From: Lates calcarifer
Lineage: Eukaryota; Chordata; Actinopteri; Centropomidae
Direction of reading: 5' to 3'
DNA length: 64,000 bases
NCBI RefSeq assembly: GCF_001640805.2
Contig: NC_066844.1
Span: 14,136,543-14,200,542, forward strand
Shown: piece after piece, positions 1 through 63,289 of the stretch
Layout: each line of letters opens with the position of its first letter
Position numbering within the stretch: position 1 is the first letter of the stretch
Notes under the pieces: generated by a model
Database searches by the model: none
Told to the model about the DNA's origin: nothing
What the model saw: the letters and a program-made list of their open reading frames with translations, nothing else
Program-made: the position numbers and the translations under genes

Positions 1-84
1 AAGGATAAATCCTAACTCGAAACTTTTACAGTTTAGCGATGTTGACAGTGTTACTTGGTTCCCAAAGAAATTAATTCAATCCAG

Positions 85-271
85 GCTTTGGCCTTTAGTG
101 CTGCTGGCGCTGTGTAGTCTACAAACTGAGAAGCAGAGCAGCCCAGACATGCAGGGCCCACAGCCCCTGCAGCACTATGGCAGACAACACGAGTACTTCA
201 CAGAGTTTTCACAGTACTTAAAACACAATGTTACTAAGTCTCCTCCTGTCACTGTCAGAACTCCCATGCAG
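85..271 (+). CDS. Penultimate exon of an unidentified upstream gene (left edge uncertain)
   Basis: An open + frame contains CSLQTEKQSSPDMQGPQPLQ, HYGRQHEYFTEFSQYLKHN and ends VTVRTPMQ at 271, directly followed by a consensus donor CAG|GTATGT. Possible acceptors are AATCCAG (84) and CCTTTAG (98). It ends in phase 0, matching the phase-0 start of the next open exon at 505. I do not recognise the protein; in mammals RBM5/RBM6 lie upstream of SEMA3F, but this does not look like either. It could be a chance ORF pair, but the donor, acceptor, phase and downstream poly(A) signals agree. Confidence 0.45.
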
Positions 272-504
272 GTATGTATCTAAGCTGTCCTTTACACTTC
301 AGGCAATGTGGGGTTATTGTGCTCAAGATGAAGGACATCAGAGGTATAAACATCCTGCAAGCGCTACAGTTGGAGATGGTTTTAAGATAATTTTGTAAAT
401 GGCTGTGGAAATCCTTCCTGCTTGCCACTATTTATTGGAATCCTGCTGAGATATTTATGGGTGATTGTCATGTGCCAATATGTGTGTTTTTGTTATTTCC
501 CCAG

Positions 505-648
505 GCTCACACCTACTGTATTTCAGTCACAGTAGCGCAGCAACAGAGAGATAACATGAGTCAGCACATGTGGATTTGGCACAGGAGAGAACAATTGGTT
601 TCAGGATGCTATGTCGTAAGAGTTTACCCCCATCGTAAAAAGAAGTGA
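505..648 (+). CDS. Last exon of the unidentified upstream gene
   Basis: Acceptor TTATTTCCCCAG at 504, then AHTYCISVTVAQQQRDNMSQ, HMWIWHRREQLVSGCYVVRV and YPHRKKK with TGA at 646-648. Phase 0, continuous with the exon ending at 271. A basic C-terminus is the only visible feature. GAA|GTGAGT at 644/645 is also a good donor, so the exon might continue by splicing instead of ending here; the poly(A) signals downstream favour a terminal exon. Not recognised as a known family. Confidence 0.45.
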   Translation, partial: AHTYCISVTVAQQQRDNMSQHMWIWHRREQLVSGCYVVRVYPHRKKK

Positions 649-876
649 GTTTCCATCATCATTGGGTGGTGTGCCTGCAAGTATAGTATCATTTACTAAA
701 GTGGGTAAGGCACACCCTTGAATATTGGAACTGTTACCATGGCAGTGGTATCCTGTGAGCTGGTAAAGAGGAAAGAGGCCAATGTCAGCAGGGAGGGGGA
801 AACAAGGAGGTTACTTCAGCATCCTTCTTTTATGGTTTCACAGTGATAAGATAAAACGTCCTCAAAAATTCTTGTT

Positions 877-895
877 AATAAAACACTCAAATAAA
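877..895 (+). terminator. Two AATAAA polyadenylation signals
   Basis: AATAAA at 877-882 and again at 890-895, about 230 bp after the TGA at 646, consistent with a 3' UTR of the upstream + strand gene. A cleavage site would be expected around 905-925. In AT-rich DNA such hexamers also occur by chance. Confidence 0.4.
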
Positions 896-2877
896 ACATG
901 TTTTTATTGAAGAGTAAAACCCATTATGGAATAATTAGCAAATGCAGCCCATCCATAATATGTGATCTGACATTAATATGTTGATTTATGTAATATGTAT
1001 GTGGACAGATACTAAATACAGTAATATCACTTCAGTAAAGATGAGCCACACAGGCAGTTTAACAGCTGCGGACTCGTGTTTTTAGCCATTCCTTGGTACT
1101 TGTTGTGATTTGACCACTCTTTGTGTTACTCCGTAACTTTGCACAGTAGTCTGTGGCGTGAATCACGGACTAGTATATAGAGCACTGAGGTTGCATGACT
1201 AGCAGTTGATGTGAGTTTTGTCAGTGGTCATTCACTATGAACACAACTGGAGCCCTGAAGGAGAGACTGACACTATACCTCCTGTCTTGTGTATGGCTCG
1301 ACAAAAACCTGAAATCTGGTGTTCAAATGATCAGATATTGGAATGGTTTTTAATTTTCACATGTTTAGGTTTACTAACTTTGTCTCTGTGATGAGCTGTT
1401 TATTAGTATTTATTCATATTTCTCTCTGGTATTGCATAATACATGTTTTTGTCTGATTTATGAATTTTATTATAGACAATGATGGTCTGAAGTTTAGTTG
1501 TTTTTCACTATTTTTCTTTTTTTTTTAATGTTTGAAAATATTCATGCAGAACTCTGGTTCTTGATTATATTAATTTATGGTGTATTGTAAGCCCATGCAG
1601 CCTGGGCATAGTTATATGCATGACACAGTAATGACTCCTTATTACAATAATTTAACACAAATGAAAAGTAGTAGAGACTGGTGCTAATCTTAGCAAGCTA
1701 GGCTAACTAACCAAGTGGAGGCTATTGAAAGTAAATTTAAATTTCTATTAGACTTTTGTGTAGACCCACACTGTATTACATATCCACAATTTCTATTGTT
1801 ATACTGCTACATCATCATTGTCAGTCTGTAATGTACACTGTGATGAAATGTTTTTTTTGTGTCCCCACTTCACTTTAAACTGTTTTGTTTATTTCTACTT
1901 TAGTTAGAGGTTTCTACTGGCCTTTCACCAAGAGGACATGACTGACCTTTTCTTCCAGCTGGTTGTTGGCTCTTCATTTAGGCGTAGACAGCAATATTAA
2001 GAGCAAAAGAGCAAGAGGTTTCCCTCTCATTTGCAAATACAGATGACATCTACAATCAAATCATGACATGCTCAAGAGGTGCAACTGGTGCAGCAGGTTT
2101 GAACAGTTATCACAGCATGCCCCCCCCCACCCCACCCCCACCAGTACGAACAAGCCAGGAGCTGAGTCAGGTCAGTAGACTCTTAACATGGGTTTGATTG
2201 GAGGTGTTGTGACCTCCGTGTCCTATCAAAAGGCAGGAAGTGACCGAGAGCTCAGAGGAAGTATTGCACTCTTACTCACTATCCTCAGGAAGCATCCATG
2301 AAGTGAGGCAGTGCCAAGTCAACAGAGCAGCAGATAACAACCAGAGTGGGAGAGAGTGCACAGATTGCTGTTCATATCACTCGTCTCCACCTTAGTGAGG
2401 GCTCATTCACACTCCACTGGACAGCCACCGCGACCGTCATCTTTTAGGTAGGACACAGAAAAGTTTAACTTTTCAGATGAGAGCTTATGACTGCTTTTCT
2501 GTGAGCCGGACTGTCAACCTGAGGAGGAGGTACAGCACATGATCTGCTGACAGAGGCAGAAAGACAGGGTAGTTGTTATTAGTGTGGTGGTTGTGTAATG
2601 GGTTTCTGGTAAGTGTTTGAGAGTTGTAGTAGCAGCTACTGCAGCTGAGGGAACAAAGTGGGTGTCATGTGGCCTGCTTTTTAATATGATCAGCACAAGA
2701 TGAGGCAGCAACTTCAGCTGCAGAGACATGGAGTAAACTGACCATGCTCTGAAATAACACAACCCACAAAAAACAAAAGATACAAATATAATATAAAACC
2801 AAGGAAAGGCTATTTATTTCAATTATTAATTTACTTATTTATGTCTATGTGGTAAATATGAGGCTGTAGTGTGTGTA

Positions 2878-2970
2878 AAAATTACATGTTATGGTTTAGG
2901 AGGGGTTATGTGAGGGACTATATCTTGGCTGGTCGCTGGTGCCAAGTAACCAGTGAAATCTGGTTATTGG
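2878..2970. mobile_element. Fragment of the foldback MITE family
   Basis: GGGGTTATGTGAGGGACTAT, ATCTTGGCTGGTCGCTGGTG and AAGTAACCAGTGAAATC resemble the central part of the teleost foldback family (GGGTTATGTGCCGGACTATTTCTTGGC...) that the element at 55859 belongs to. The ends are not preserved. Identified from memory of the family. Confidence 0.5.
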
Positions 2971-4107
2971 TTATCCATCACATATTATGCCATATCCCAT
3001 CAAGCTTGGAATGATGTCACTCCTGAGTTGATCATGTTCCAGTACAACATGCCAGAAGCTATTGTTGTTGCTTGATGTCACTATTATTAGAAATAATAAT
3101 AAATAACAGTGTATAAGTGGTATTTCTGGCATACAAATACTGTGATAACATGTCTGCAGATAGAAATTGGACAGGATGTACGACTGATTTGATGAGACAC
3201 AAATAATAGAAAAGTACTAGCAGTATATTATCACAGCTTTTACTCTGAGTTGAGAGTTTCAAATCTCACGTTCCAGTTGAAATTTCCAACTGGGAACCAA
3301 GAAATTCCAAATTCCCAGTTCAAATGTAATATACTATTAATCTAACAGGTTGCTGTTAGCAACTACATTTTTATCAATCTTCTAATTAAATACTGGTATT
3401 TCCAAAACTATTACTTTTACCCACTCTGAAATAGATAGCATCTAATCTGCTTTACAAAAGCCCTTATTAAAGCCCTTTTTCATTTTTTTCCTGCAAATTT
3501 TATGTTGATATTGTCCTGAGATGGTAGCAGGACCTCTCAGATAACTATTTTCATAGATTCTAATAATACATCATCAATGTATGTGTGAAAATGATTTCTG
3601 CTACATGTCTATCTAAACATTTCTGTGGTTCACTGATGTAATAGTTTTTACCTCTCCTAAGGGTCCAAGCTGCACAACATGAACCCTGTCCAAGTTTGGT
3701 ACCTCCCAGAAAGTTAGTGTGAAGAGGAAGTATGACGCATACTAAGTATGAATCATATATGACCCACCTACAGGACTTGGTTGTGTTTCTTTTTTATAAT
3801 CAGACCCAGTCTTCTACTAAATGAAATCACCATTCAAACTTTGGTAGATGGATTATTTGTTCAAATTTTGCCACTCACCTTTACAGTGACAGCCAAAAAA
3901 CGACCCCAGACAGCCAGCCTCGGAGAACAGAGCTGTATTGAAAATTTCAAAGTGGGTTGGCTGTTTCTCCCTGGGCTGATGTCGCGGTTTGTGATTTTAT
4001 TCAATTACTGAGTATTTACCTTTCACATAATGTCAACAGTGATGTAGAGCAGTGGTGGGTAGAAATTAACTCACCTGTTCCTCAGCACACACATTATATT
4101 GTGTCCA

Positions 4108-4128
4108 ACACACACACACACACACACA
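4108..4128. repeat. (AC)n microsatellite
   Basis: About 10 uninterrupted AC units in intergenic DNA. Confidence 0.9.
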
Positions 4129-5599
4129 ATTTAAACGACACAGAAATACATATGCGCAAACACACACGCTGTGGCATGAGTTTGTTTATTCAGCTCGGTC
4201 AAGACCAGCGTACGGTTCTCGTTCCTTTCCCTATTTGATGTGTGAAAAGTGGAAGGAAATCAAAGCCATTTCCTTCATTCTGGCCGCTGTGGGTTGTGGT
4301 TCCCTGGGGCAGCAGGGGCGAGACTGGCAGTAAAGTATCGTTGAGCCTGGAGAGTTTGGGAAGTGTATGGGGCTCCACATACTGCCAAAAATAACAGAGG
4401 AAACTGTTGCTCAAAGGCACCAACCACAGGTAGGGGAAAAGGAAGGTGGTCCAAACACTGAATTGTAATCTCTGCCCTAAGGAGTCACATACTTTCATTC
4501 AGTGTGATCACAGAGCCTGAAATCCCCTTCTTCCCTCATCTCTTTCCTAATTTGTTCATATGCTTGTTTAACTGAGTCAATAACTCACTCACATTCAGTC
4601 ACTCACTCCAGGAGATGAGAAAAGTTAGTTCTAAACACTTTTGAGTTGTTGAACAAGTTTTTTACTGTTGAATTTTCCCGTGATCTAGATATGATGCTTT
4701 TCTTTTCTCATTTAAATGCTAATAACTTTGAGGACATCATCTACAGAAAGTGCTGGGAGCAAAGCTTTTCTCCTATCTGGTCGCAGCACAAGGTGAGCAC
4801 CTGCCTGCTGAATTTGAAATATTACTAAATCTGGTTGTTGGTGCACCAAGGCAGTAGGCAGTTTTAGCTTTGTTTGATTACATTGTGTATGTGTACGTGC
4901 GCTCAGATGTGTGGGTGTATTTGTGTGTGAGAGAGATTGTGTTAGCTACAGACATAATACTTTCAGGAATCTGTATTATGTTCAATTGCCTGGCAATGAG
5001 GTAGTCAAAGCCAACATGAAACAAAGAGCACATTGTGATTTAAATTCACTATTTTTAAAGTGGCCCAAAGTCTGACCCTGAAACAGCACCTCAGGTTGTG
5101 ATCAAATAAGTGTTATTTAGTCACACATTAAAATATGATTACTTTCTTTAAGCAACAAGGAATAAAATTAGAAATTCAGTAGTTACGTCACAGTTACTAA
5201 CCCCAGTAATTAACCATTGCATCAACAGTTTGGAGCTCGACTCGTTTTCTGCCTTAATGGGAGTTTGATGGTGGTTTTATAATGAATTCCTCTCTGTGCA
5301 TTCAAACTGCTATTTTAGCCAGGTGCAGGGGTTGAAGTGTGGGGAGGTTGTTAAATCAAACAGAAAACAAAAGAAGAAAGATGTGCTTCCAGGTGAGACA
5401 AAAATCATTATTTACATGTTGTGTCTTCTTAGCTGCTGGCCACCGTATATTTGGTATGTTAGCCTTAAGTTGAAGACAGGACTTTTCTGGAAGCTACATG
5501 CAGTCAGTCACTGGGGTTAAGCTAACATTAGCTTATAATAAATACCTAAGTGTGAGCTAGCTGCTTGTTAAACCATGGTGTCATGTACTGCACAAATGC

Positions 5600-5795
5600 A
5601 GTTCTGAGGCATTTTATTTGAGTATTTCCATTTTATGCTACTTTATACTTGTCCTCCATTACATTCAGAGAGAAATAATTCTGCCCCATTTTACCTGATA
5701 TCTGTAGTTACTGTGCTGATTTTGAGTTATGGTGAGTAATGCAAGTGAAGTAACAAGTAATGTGGTAATTAGTAGAATGCAATTACTTTTTCAAT
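5600..5795. mobile_element. Fragment of teleost repeat (GAGTATTTCCATTTTATGCTAC type)
   Basis: TTGAGTATTTCCATTTTATG, CTACTTTATACTTGTCCTCC and ATTACATTCAGAG correspond to a very common fish repeat reading TTTCCATTTTATGCTACTTTATACTTCTACTCCACTACATT. The class of the element is not assigned. Confidence 0.65.
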
Positions 5796-8522
5796 GAATA
5801 CATAGTAAGTAATTGATTAAACCTTTCCAGTGACTTGCCCAAAACTGGTTCTGGCACATGTGAGTGAGATGAGAAAGAGGGATGGCCCAGAAATTGTGAA
5901 ATGGGCAAACTAGAGCAGCAGAGAATTCTCATCTCTACATTTTTCCTCAGATAGAATCTGAGATCTTTCATGGTTCAGCACAAAACAAAACCACAAACCA
6001 GTGTTTACAGAGCATGCAGTGTGTCACATCTCTCCACACATTGAAAACTGGGATTGTGTTGCAGAACTTGAACTGCGTAAGAATCACAAATGCTGATACA
6101 ACACCTGGCATTCATTCATGCCCTGCAGGCAGAGCCCCACAGAAAGTACTGTTCACACCTCAGGTGGAATGCAGGTTCCTCTGCAGAACATTAAAACAAC
6201 TTCATACACCACTTAGATAGACGTCAACAGCAGCTTGGAGTCATCCGTTGCCAAGATTTTTATCACAAATATTACAGTTCAGGCCCACTTAGGAGCACAA
6301 AGTCCTCCTGGATAATGTACACAACTCACCTTGGATTCCCATCAAGCAAAAAAGCATACACACACATGGACTATATACAGTCAGGGATGACAGCTGATTG
6401 TCCTGCTCCTTTCAGAGAACTGAACCGAATGAGGAATGTGTAGCAATGTGGCTTTGGAGAAGCTGAAGGCACTGTTTCTCAGAAAATCTGCCGTGTCTTT
6501 ACTGAATAGATAAGTTGTCCAGAAGAGGAAGAAGTCCACTTAGACTCATCAGACTGATCCTTTTCTATTTGACCTCTGCCAAGTCCCAAGTCACTTTAAA
6601 AAAGACCCTTTATGCTGGGTCAGACTGTAGCGTGAAGGCTACAGAGCCAACGTCATGGCTTCATATGGGAGAAAAGTTGAGCGGGACAGCTTCTTTTGAC
6701 CCCATTGAGCAGACAGCTGAACACCTTATAAACTCTCTCTCCAACTCCCCGATGGGCTTAATCGTGAAACCAGTGCATGCAATTTAAAGCTCCAGATTGA
6801 ATGAGGGGCAGATAATGCAGGTGTGAAAGGACACTGAATGGAATATGATTAAAAATGGGGAAATGTTTAATTTTCTCAATGAGCTTTAGAAAATCTTCAC
6901 AGGCGGTAACTCAGTGACTTTGAAGCATCCAATCAGTGTTTGAATAGAGGAGCAAATTAAGCATTTTAATCGTCATTTTCCGTGTACCATCAAATGAATT
7001 ACATTTCTCACCCTTTTCCAAATCAATGGGTACATAACCAAGATAAGACTTTTAATTTCTGATAAGTTGGAGCCAACAATCATTACATTGTCTGTGCTCT
7101 AAGTCACTAAAATTAACTTGGCAGGTCAAATATTCAATAGAATGAAATCAGTGCAATGCTGTAATAAACTTGTAGAGATGAAACTTTTACGCAGTGAATG
7201 GTAACGTTAATATAAGTAATTTCACCGTTCGTTAAAAGTATGACTAATGAAGGTAAAAGTGTGTATGTGAAAATATATATCTCAAGTCACTCACTTGTTG
7301 ATTGAGAGAAGAAGAACACATGTAGGCACCATTTAAGCCAGATCCTGTCGAACATTTTCCCTCCATACCTCATGTGTGGGTGGCAGATGGTGGCTCGCTG
7401 GTTGTCACAGCGATATAAGATGAAAATACAGTTGACTGATCCAAAGCAAGCAAACACCTCCTTCGTGAAACACACTCTGCCATACTATAGCAGCTGTAGA
7501 AGGAATAGGAGACCTGACCCAGAACTGATACATGCATACATTCACACAGCAGTGTCCTTTTTAAAAAAATCAGTTTTCATTAAAGAATGAGTTGTTAATA
7601 TACTGATAATTAATGTATACATAAAAACAGCCTTACTACATGCTACCTGCTACTAGCCCATAGGCTACGATGTCTGTCATCATCATCTTTTCACCATATA
7701 CAGCCTCGCTATTCAGCAATTACAGCTGCTCTAATCAATATTTTCACTTTACAATTGATATTTTTCTATATCAAGGCAAGGAACTTGCACCTGCACTTTT
7801 TTTGCAGTATAAATTAGGCAAACCCAAACCATGTTTTGGATAACAGTGGATAACATTATAGCCAGAAACACAACTCCAAATGAATTCTAATGTTGGTCCA
7901 TATCTTCTCAATGTATAATGAACAACACATTACAGGATTTCAAAATGTCATACAGTTTTAGAAATTAAATCACCACTCTCTTTAATCACCATGTTATTTA
8001 AACATTTATGCTTTGCAGATCAGTTATAAGATATTAGTAAGAAACAACTTTTGGGTTGCCAGGTTGTGCAAATTTTTTTGTCTGCTTAGATTATTTGATC
8101 ATGGATCTCTAAAAATGATCTGCTAATGATTGCGTTTTTCTTACCATGTTTTATGGCCCTATTTCAACATTTATGTTTTTATAATTGCTTGATCTTATGG
8201 CTGACACTGAGAAACCCACGAACATCTACAATAGCATCACTAGCAGACAAAAAGCACCATAAAACACCCCAGATTTTATTCTTAGTAATGTCTCATCACT
8301 TATAGAGAAAATCAATCATTAACCACCGATAAAGAAATATAAATATACAGCTTATAAATGTATTAGTTACCTTATCAGAAACTTTGTGTAATAAAATCAT
8401 ATGATTGATTTTTTTATTATTATTATTATTTTTAAATATCATGGGAATAAAACTTCACTGTGTGACCATTGGTTTCCCTGTCAGCATACAGTGTCTACTG
8501 TGTATAATACGGTAGTAAATCA

Positions 8523-8880
8523 TGCGCCCCCCCCACCCCGGCTGGCTGATGGGCGGCTCGGCTCTGCGCTGCCCGCCCTGTGGGTGTGTTTAAGGCAAAT
8601 AGGCCTCTGCATCCACCTGCTAGCGCCCTGCCTCCCTACAGTCAGGAGCGCCTAACTTTCCTGAGGAGCACACGCCGCATGCCTGGACCTCTCTACACCA
8701 CAGGGACTTTGTTTCCAACTGCTTTTTCCCACGAGATGTTGATCGTGGTCGCGCGACTACAACATCTCCTCGCCTCGCGGTCTCGCGCAAGATTGAACTA
8801 AGAGGGAGAAACATTTTCTCCCTTTTCAGTTTCTTATTGTAGACACTGTCAACTCCGGGGCCAATAACCGCGCAGTGTGC
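8523..8880 (+). promoter_or_regulatory. sema3f: CpG-rich putative promoter region of sema3f
   Basis: This stretch is much richer in G+C and CpG than the AT-rich DNA on either side. It contains a GC box (GGGCGG, 8551-8556), several CGCG clusters around 8750-8790 and 8868-8872, and a CCAAT motif at 8861-8865. No strong TATA box is visible; TTTAAG near 8589 is weak. It sits just upstream of, and overlaps, the leader exon that ends in a good donor at 9058, which fits a TATA-less developmental-gene promoter. The exact transcription start cannot be read from sequence alone. Confidence 0.55.
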
Positions 8881-9057
8881 GCAGGTAGACAGGCTGCTCT
8901 CCTGAACAGGGACTGTCCAGAGGCAGCACCGGGATTTTCTATTGTTTGTTATTGATTTCAACTTGGAGGCGAAAGTGATCGATCTGTTGGAATTGTTTTA
9001 TTAAATGACTTAAAAAGATTGGATCTGAAGTTACATTCGGAGATCTGTAACAACAAG
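8640..9057 (+). other. sema3f: Probable non-coding first exon (5' leader) of sema3f; left edge uncertain
   Basis: The right edge is defined by a strong splice donor, ACAACAAG|GTAAGC, at 9057/9058. The left edge is only a guess within the CpG-rich block. No reading frame runs through the exon to the donor, so it is read as untranslated leader spliced to 11171. It would carry short upstream ORFs (8679-8801, 40 codons, if transcription starts upstream of 8679; and a two-codon ATG-ACT-TAA at 9005-9013). Class 3 semaphorin genes commonly have a non-coding first exon before the signal-peptide exon. Transcript data would fix the start. Confidence 0.55.
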
Positions 9058-10246
9058 GTAAGCCTGGTTGAATTGTTGTTTTTTCCCCCCTCATCATTTT
9101 CTATTTATTTTTTAAATTTCCTATCTTTAACCTGCTTTATTGTTACTGAAACAAATGGTTACCTGTCTGCATCTGCGCCCTTTTTTATTTTATCATTAGC
9201 AGCATGCCCCAGTATCTGCTTTATTTCCTTTCATATATATTTAAAGGAAATGTCAAACCATAGATTATATTTCTGACAGAACACAGCCTTAGTTCTTACT
9301 CGAATCATTATTGCTATTTCTTAACTGCTGTTCAGTTTACCGTGCGCTCTAATACCACACCAGACTGTTTACAGTTCTGTTATCCATGTGTAGCCAAGGC
9401 TGCCAGTCTGTTACACACAGATTTCCGTCTATGTTATGTTTCAGCAACACTGACAGTTTTTTGCATGCATTTTGTATTCTTCACCACGAAGAACAGGGCG
9501 ATTAAAAAATATATACATTGATAAAAGTTTTATATTTTCCTCATTGTCAGCATTCATTCCAGAGAAAGAGGCTTTTTTTATTTGTCTCAGTTGTTGTGAA
9601 ATGTAACAGATTATCATAGTGGATCTTTTATTGTCCACTGAATAGAGCAGCAGGATTCAGGAGGAGTGTGATGTTGCAACTTAACACACTGATCCCTGTG
9701 ACCGACTTGTGGTTTCTGGTTTTTCTTTTTGACTATTTTACTTTTTGCAGTATATTTGTCCAACACGTGAGTTTATAACTGGCAGACAGAAGCAATAAAG
9801 AAGCTGAGAGCATAAGAGGTTGTATTATGCTCGTCTTTTTTTCCTGAAGATATAAAGCTATTTGGATCAGTGTAAGATACTCTGATGGTTATGTGTTTCC
9901 ATAAATTTGAACCTATGTATTAATTTTATGACACAAAATTACTCAAGAGGGGGTCGGTACGTTTATCTTTATAGTATAATGTGAGTGTAAGTCTTTCCCA
10001 GTGTCTTGTTTGATTTCATCTGCTTGTGTGAAGGACTTGGCCTCTGTCTCAGAATAAACAGCTGGATGGTTAACAAATTGTCAGTAAACAGCCGGGGTTT
10101 AAACAGCTGCTTATGCTCATAAAACCCACTCCAGCCGAGCAGTCTGAGAACTCTTTGGCTCCGCCGACATCTCGGAAAGGTGTGTATGAGATGGAGACCC
10201 GGTCCAAATGCCCAGTGTTTGCAGTAGAAACATTGGAGATGGCAAG

Positions 10247-10280
10247 ATTTGTAGAAAGATCCCAGCATCTTTCTACAAAT
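10247..10280. repeat. Perfect 14-bp inverted repeat with 6-nt loop
   Basis: Left arm ATTTGTAGAAAGAT (10247-10260), spacer CCCAGC, right arm ATCTTTCTACAAAT (10267-10280). The arms are exactly complementary, and one more G-C pair forms outside them (10246/10281). The flanks do not extend the pairing into a typical 60-80 nt microRNA precursor. Function unknown. Confidence 0.8.
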
Positions 10281-10942
10281 CGTTGAGGTCTTGAAATAGA
10301 GTGTGGTGAAAAAAAAAGAAAAGAAAAAAGTTTCATCAGACTGCACAGGGTCTGTCTGTGGAAGTGGCAGCATGGTAGAGATAATTAAGTGGACCAAGAG
10401 TGGATTTGATGGAGAGTGGCCAAGGGCAGGAGGTGACCTGTTGGACAAGTGTCTCTGATGATCAGTGATGTCTGGGTGGATCACTGTGGTTGCTCCCTGG
10501 TGTCTATTATTCATTAACTCTAAGTCTTAATTGATGGTCACCACTGCATTGTTTGGGAGACTTGTTAAATGGTCCCCGTTAGCATTTGTCATCACCTCTA
10601 ACCCACTTTCAGCAAGAAGTTAATATTTTACGGTCGATGACACCTATCGTAATTCTTTCTGTAGTGAGCGTGAGGACGTGGTATGACCTGGCATTAGGTG
10701 AAGCCATAATTACAGAGCAGCACACACAAGTGTGGTGTCACGAAGTAGGAATGTGTTTTGGGTGTGTGGAGGGGTGCAGAAGAAAAAAGCTCCTCTCACT
10801 GGAGTCAGCGTGATGTTTCCATCAGTTTGCCACACTCTGAAAAACAAACCTAATTTTTACCAAATGGGTAGTGTGCATACAACTCTAAAACCTTGGCTCC
10901 TCCGCATCGGGACTCATCACTTTTGTGAAGCTTCCAGAGATA

Positions 10943-10977
10943 TGTGTGTGTGAGTGTGTGTGTGTGTGTGTGTGTGT
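10943..10977. repeat. (TG)n microsatellite
   Basis: About 35 bp of nearly pure TG dinucleotides with one TGAG interruption, in intron 1. Confidence 0.95.
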
Positions 10978-11170
10978 AATCTCCACCCTTCAGTGCTGCG
11001 TCACCAAAACTCAAGGTGATGGGGCCCTTGGGAGCTATTCATCTGACATGTCTCATAAATGAATAAATAAAAACACACATATTGTGCTGATTCTTTTTTC
11101 TTTCTTTTTTTTTTAAAGCTGTGTTAAGTTGAGAAAGCATCCTCTCATGAGTTTCTTTTTGTTCCTGCAG

Positions 11171-11232
11171 AGATTTAAAAAAAAAAAAACAGAAGTCCGT
11201 CTTTGTGTGCTACTGGAGGTTGGTCGACCATC
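11171..11232 (+). other. sema3f: 5' UTR part of the signal-peptide exon
   Basis: The exon begins after TTCCTGCAG at 11170. The untranslated part carries a run of 13 A (11177-11189) followed by ACAG, a possible alternative acceptor ending at 11192. The initiator at 11233 has A at position -3 (context ACCATCATGC), a favourable Kozak match. The frame upstream of this ATG has no other ATG within the exon. Confidence 0.7.

Positions 11233-63289
<52,057 letters not shown>

Larger units (their letters stand above)
911..8520. other. Intergenic region between the unidentified gene and sema3f
   Basis: 7.6 kb of mostly AT-rich DNA. Open frames here are at most 99 codons and show no domain. It contains a MITE fragment, a CA repeat, a pyrimidine-rich C tract (about 2119-2143) and a fragment of a teleost repeat at 5600. 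No recognisable gene. Confidence 0.6.
9058..11170 (+). other. sema3f: Intron 1 of sema3f (5' leader intron)
   Basis: 2.1-kb AT-rich intron between the leader exon and the signal-peptide exon. It holds a perfect 14-bp inverted repeat (10247-10280) and a TG microsatellite (10943-10977). It ends in a pyrimidine-rich acceptor with TTCCTGCAG at 11162-11170. Open frames on either strand (for example 9969-10514 minus) show no recognisable domain and look like chance. Confidence 0.5.

Noticed and set aside
2300..2447. Possible non-coding exon ending TTTTAG|GTAGGA
   Set aside because: The same bases also look like an acceptor, no partner site could be defined, and there is no coding frame; too weak to annotate.
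4646..4790. Open frame ending CACAAG|GTGAGC, exon-like
   Set aside because: Only the donor is convincing; no acceptor or continuing exon in phase was found.
4987..5010. let-7-like TGAGGTAG
   Set aside because: Only eight bases match and no complementary arm follows, so it is not a microRNA precursor.
9969..10514. 181-codon minus-strand frame opposite the leader intron
   Set aside because: No motif, and it reads straight through the inverted repeat at 10247; treated as chance.
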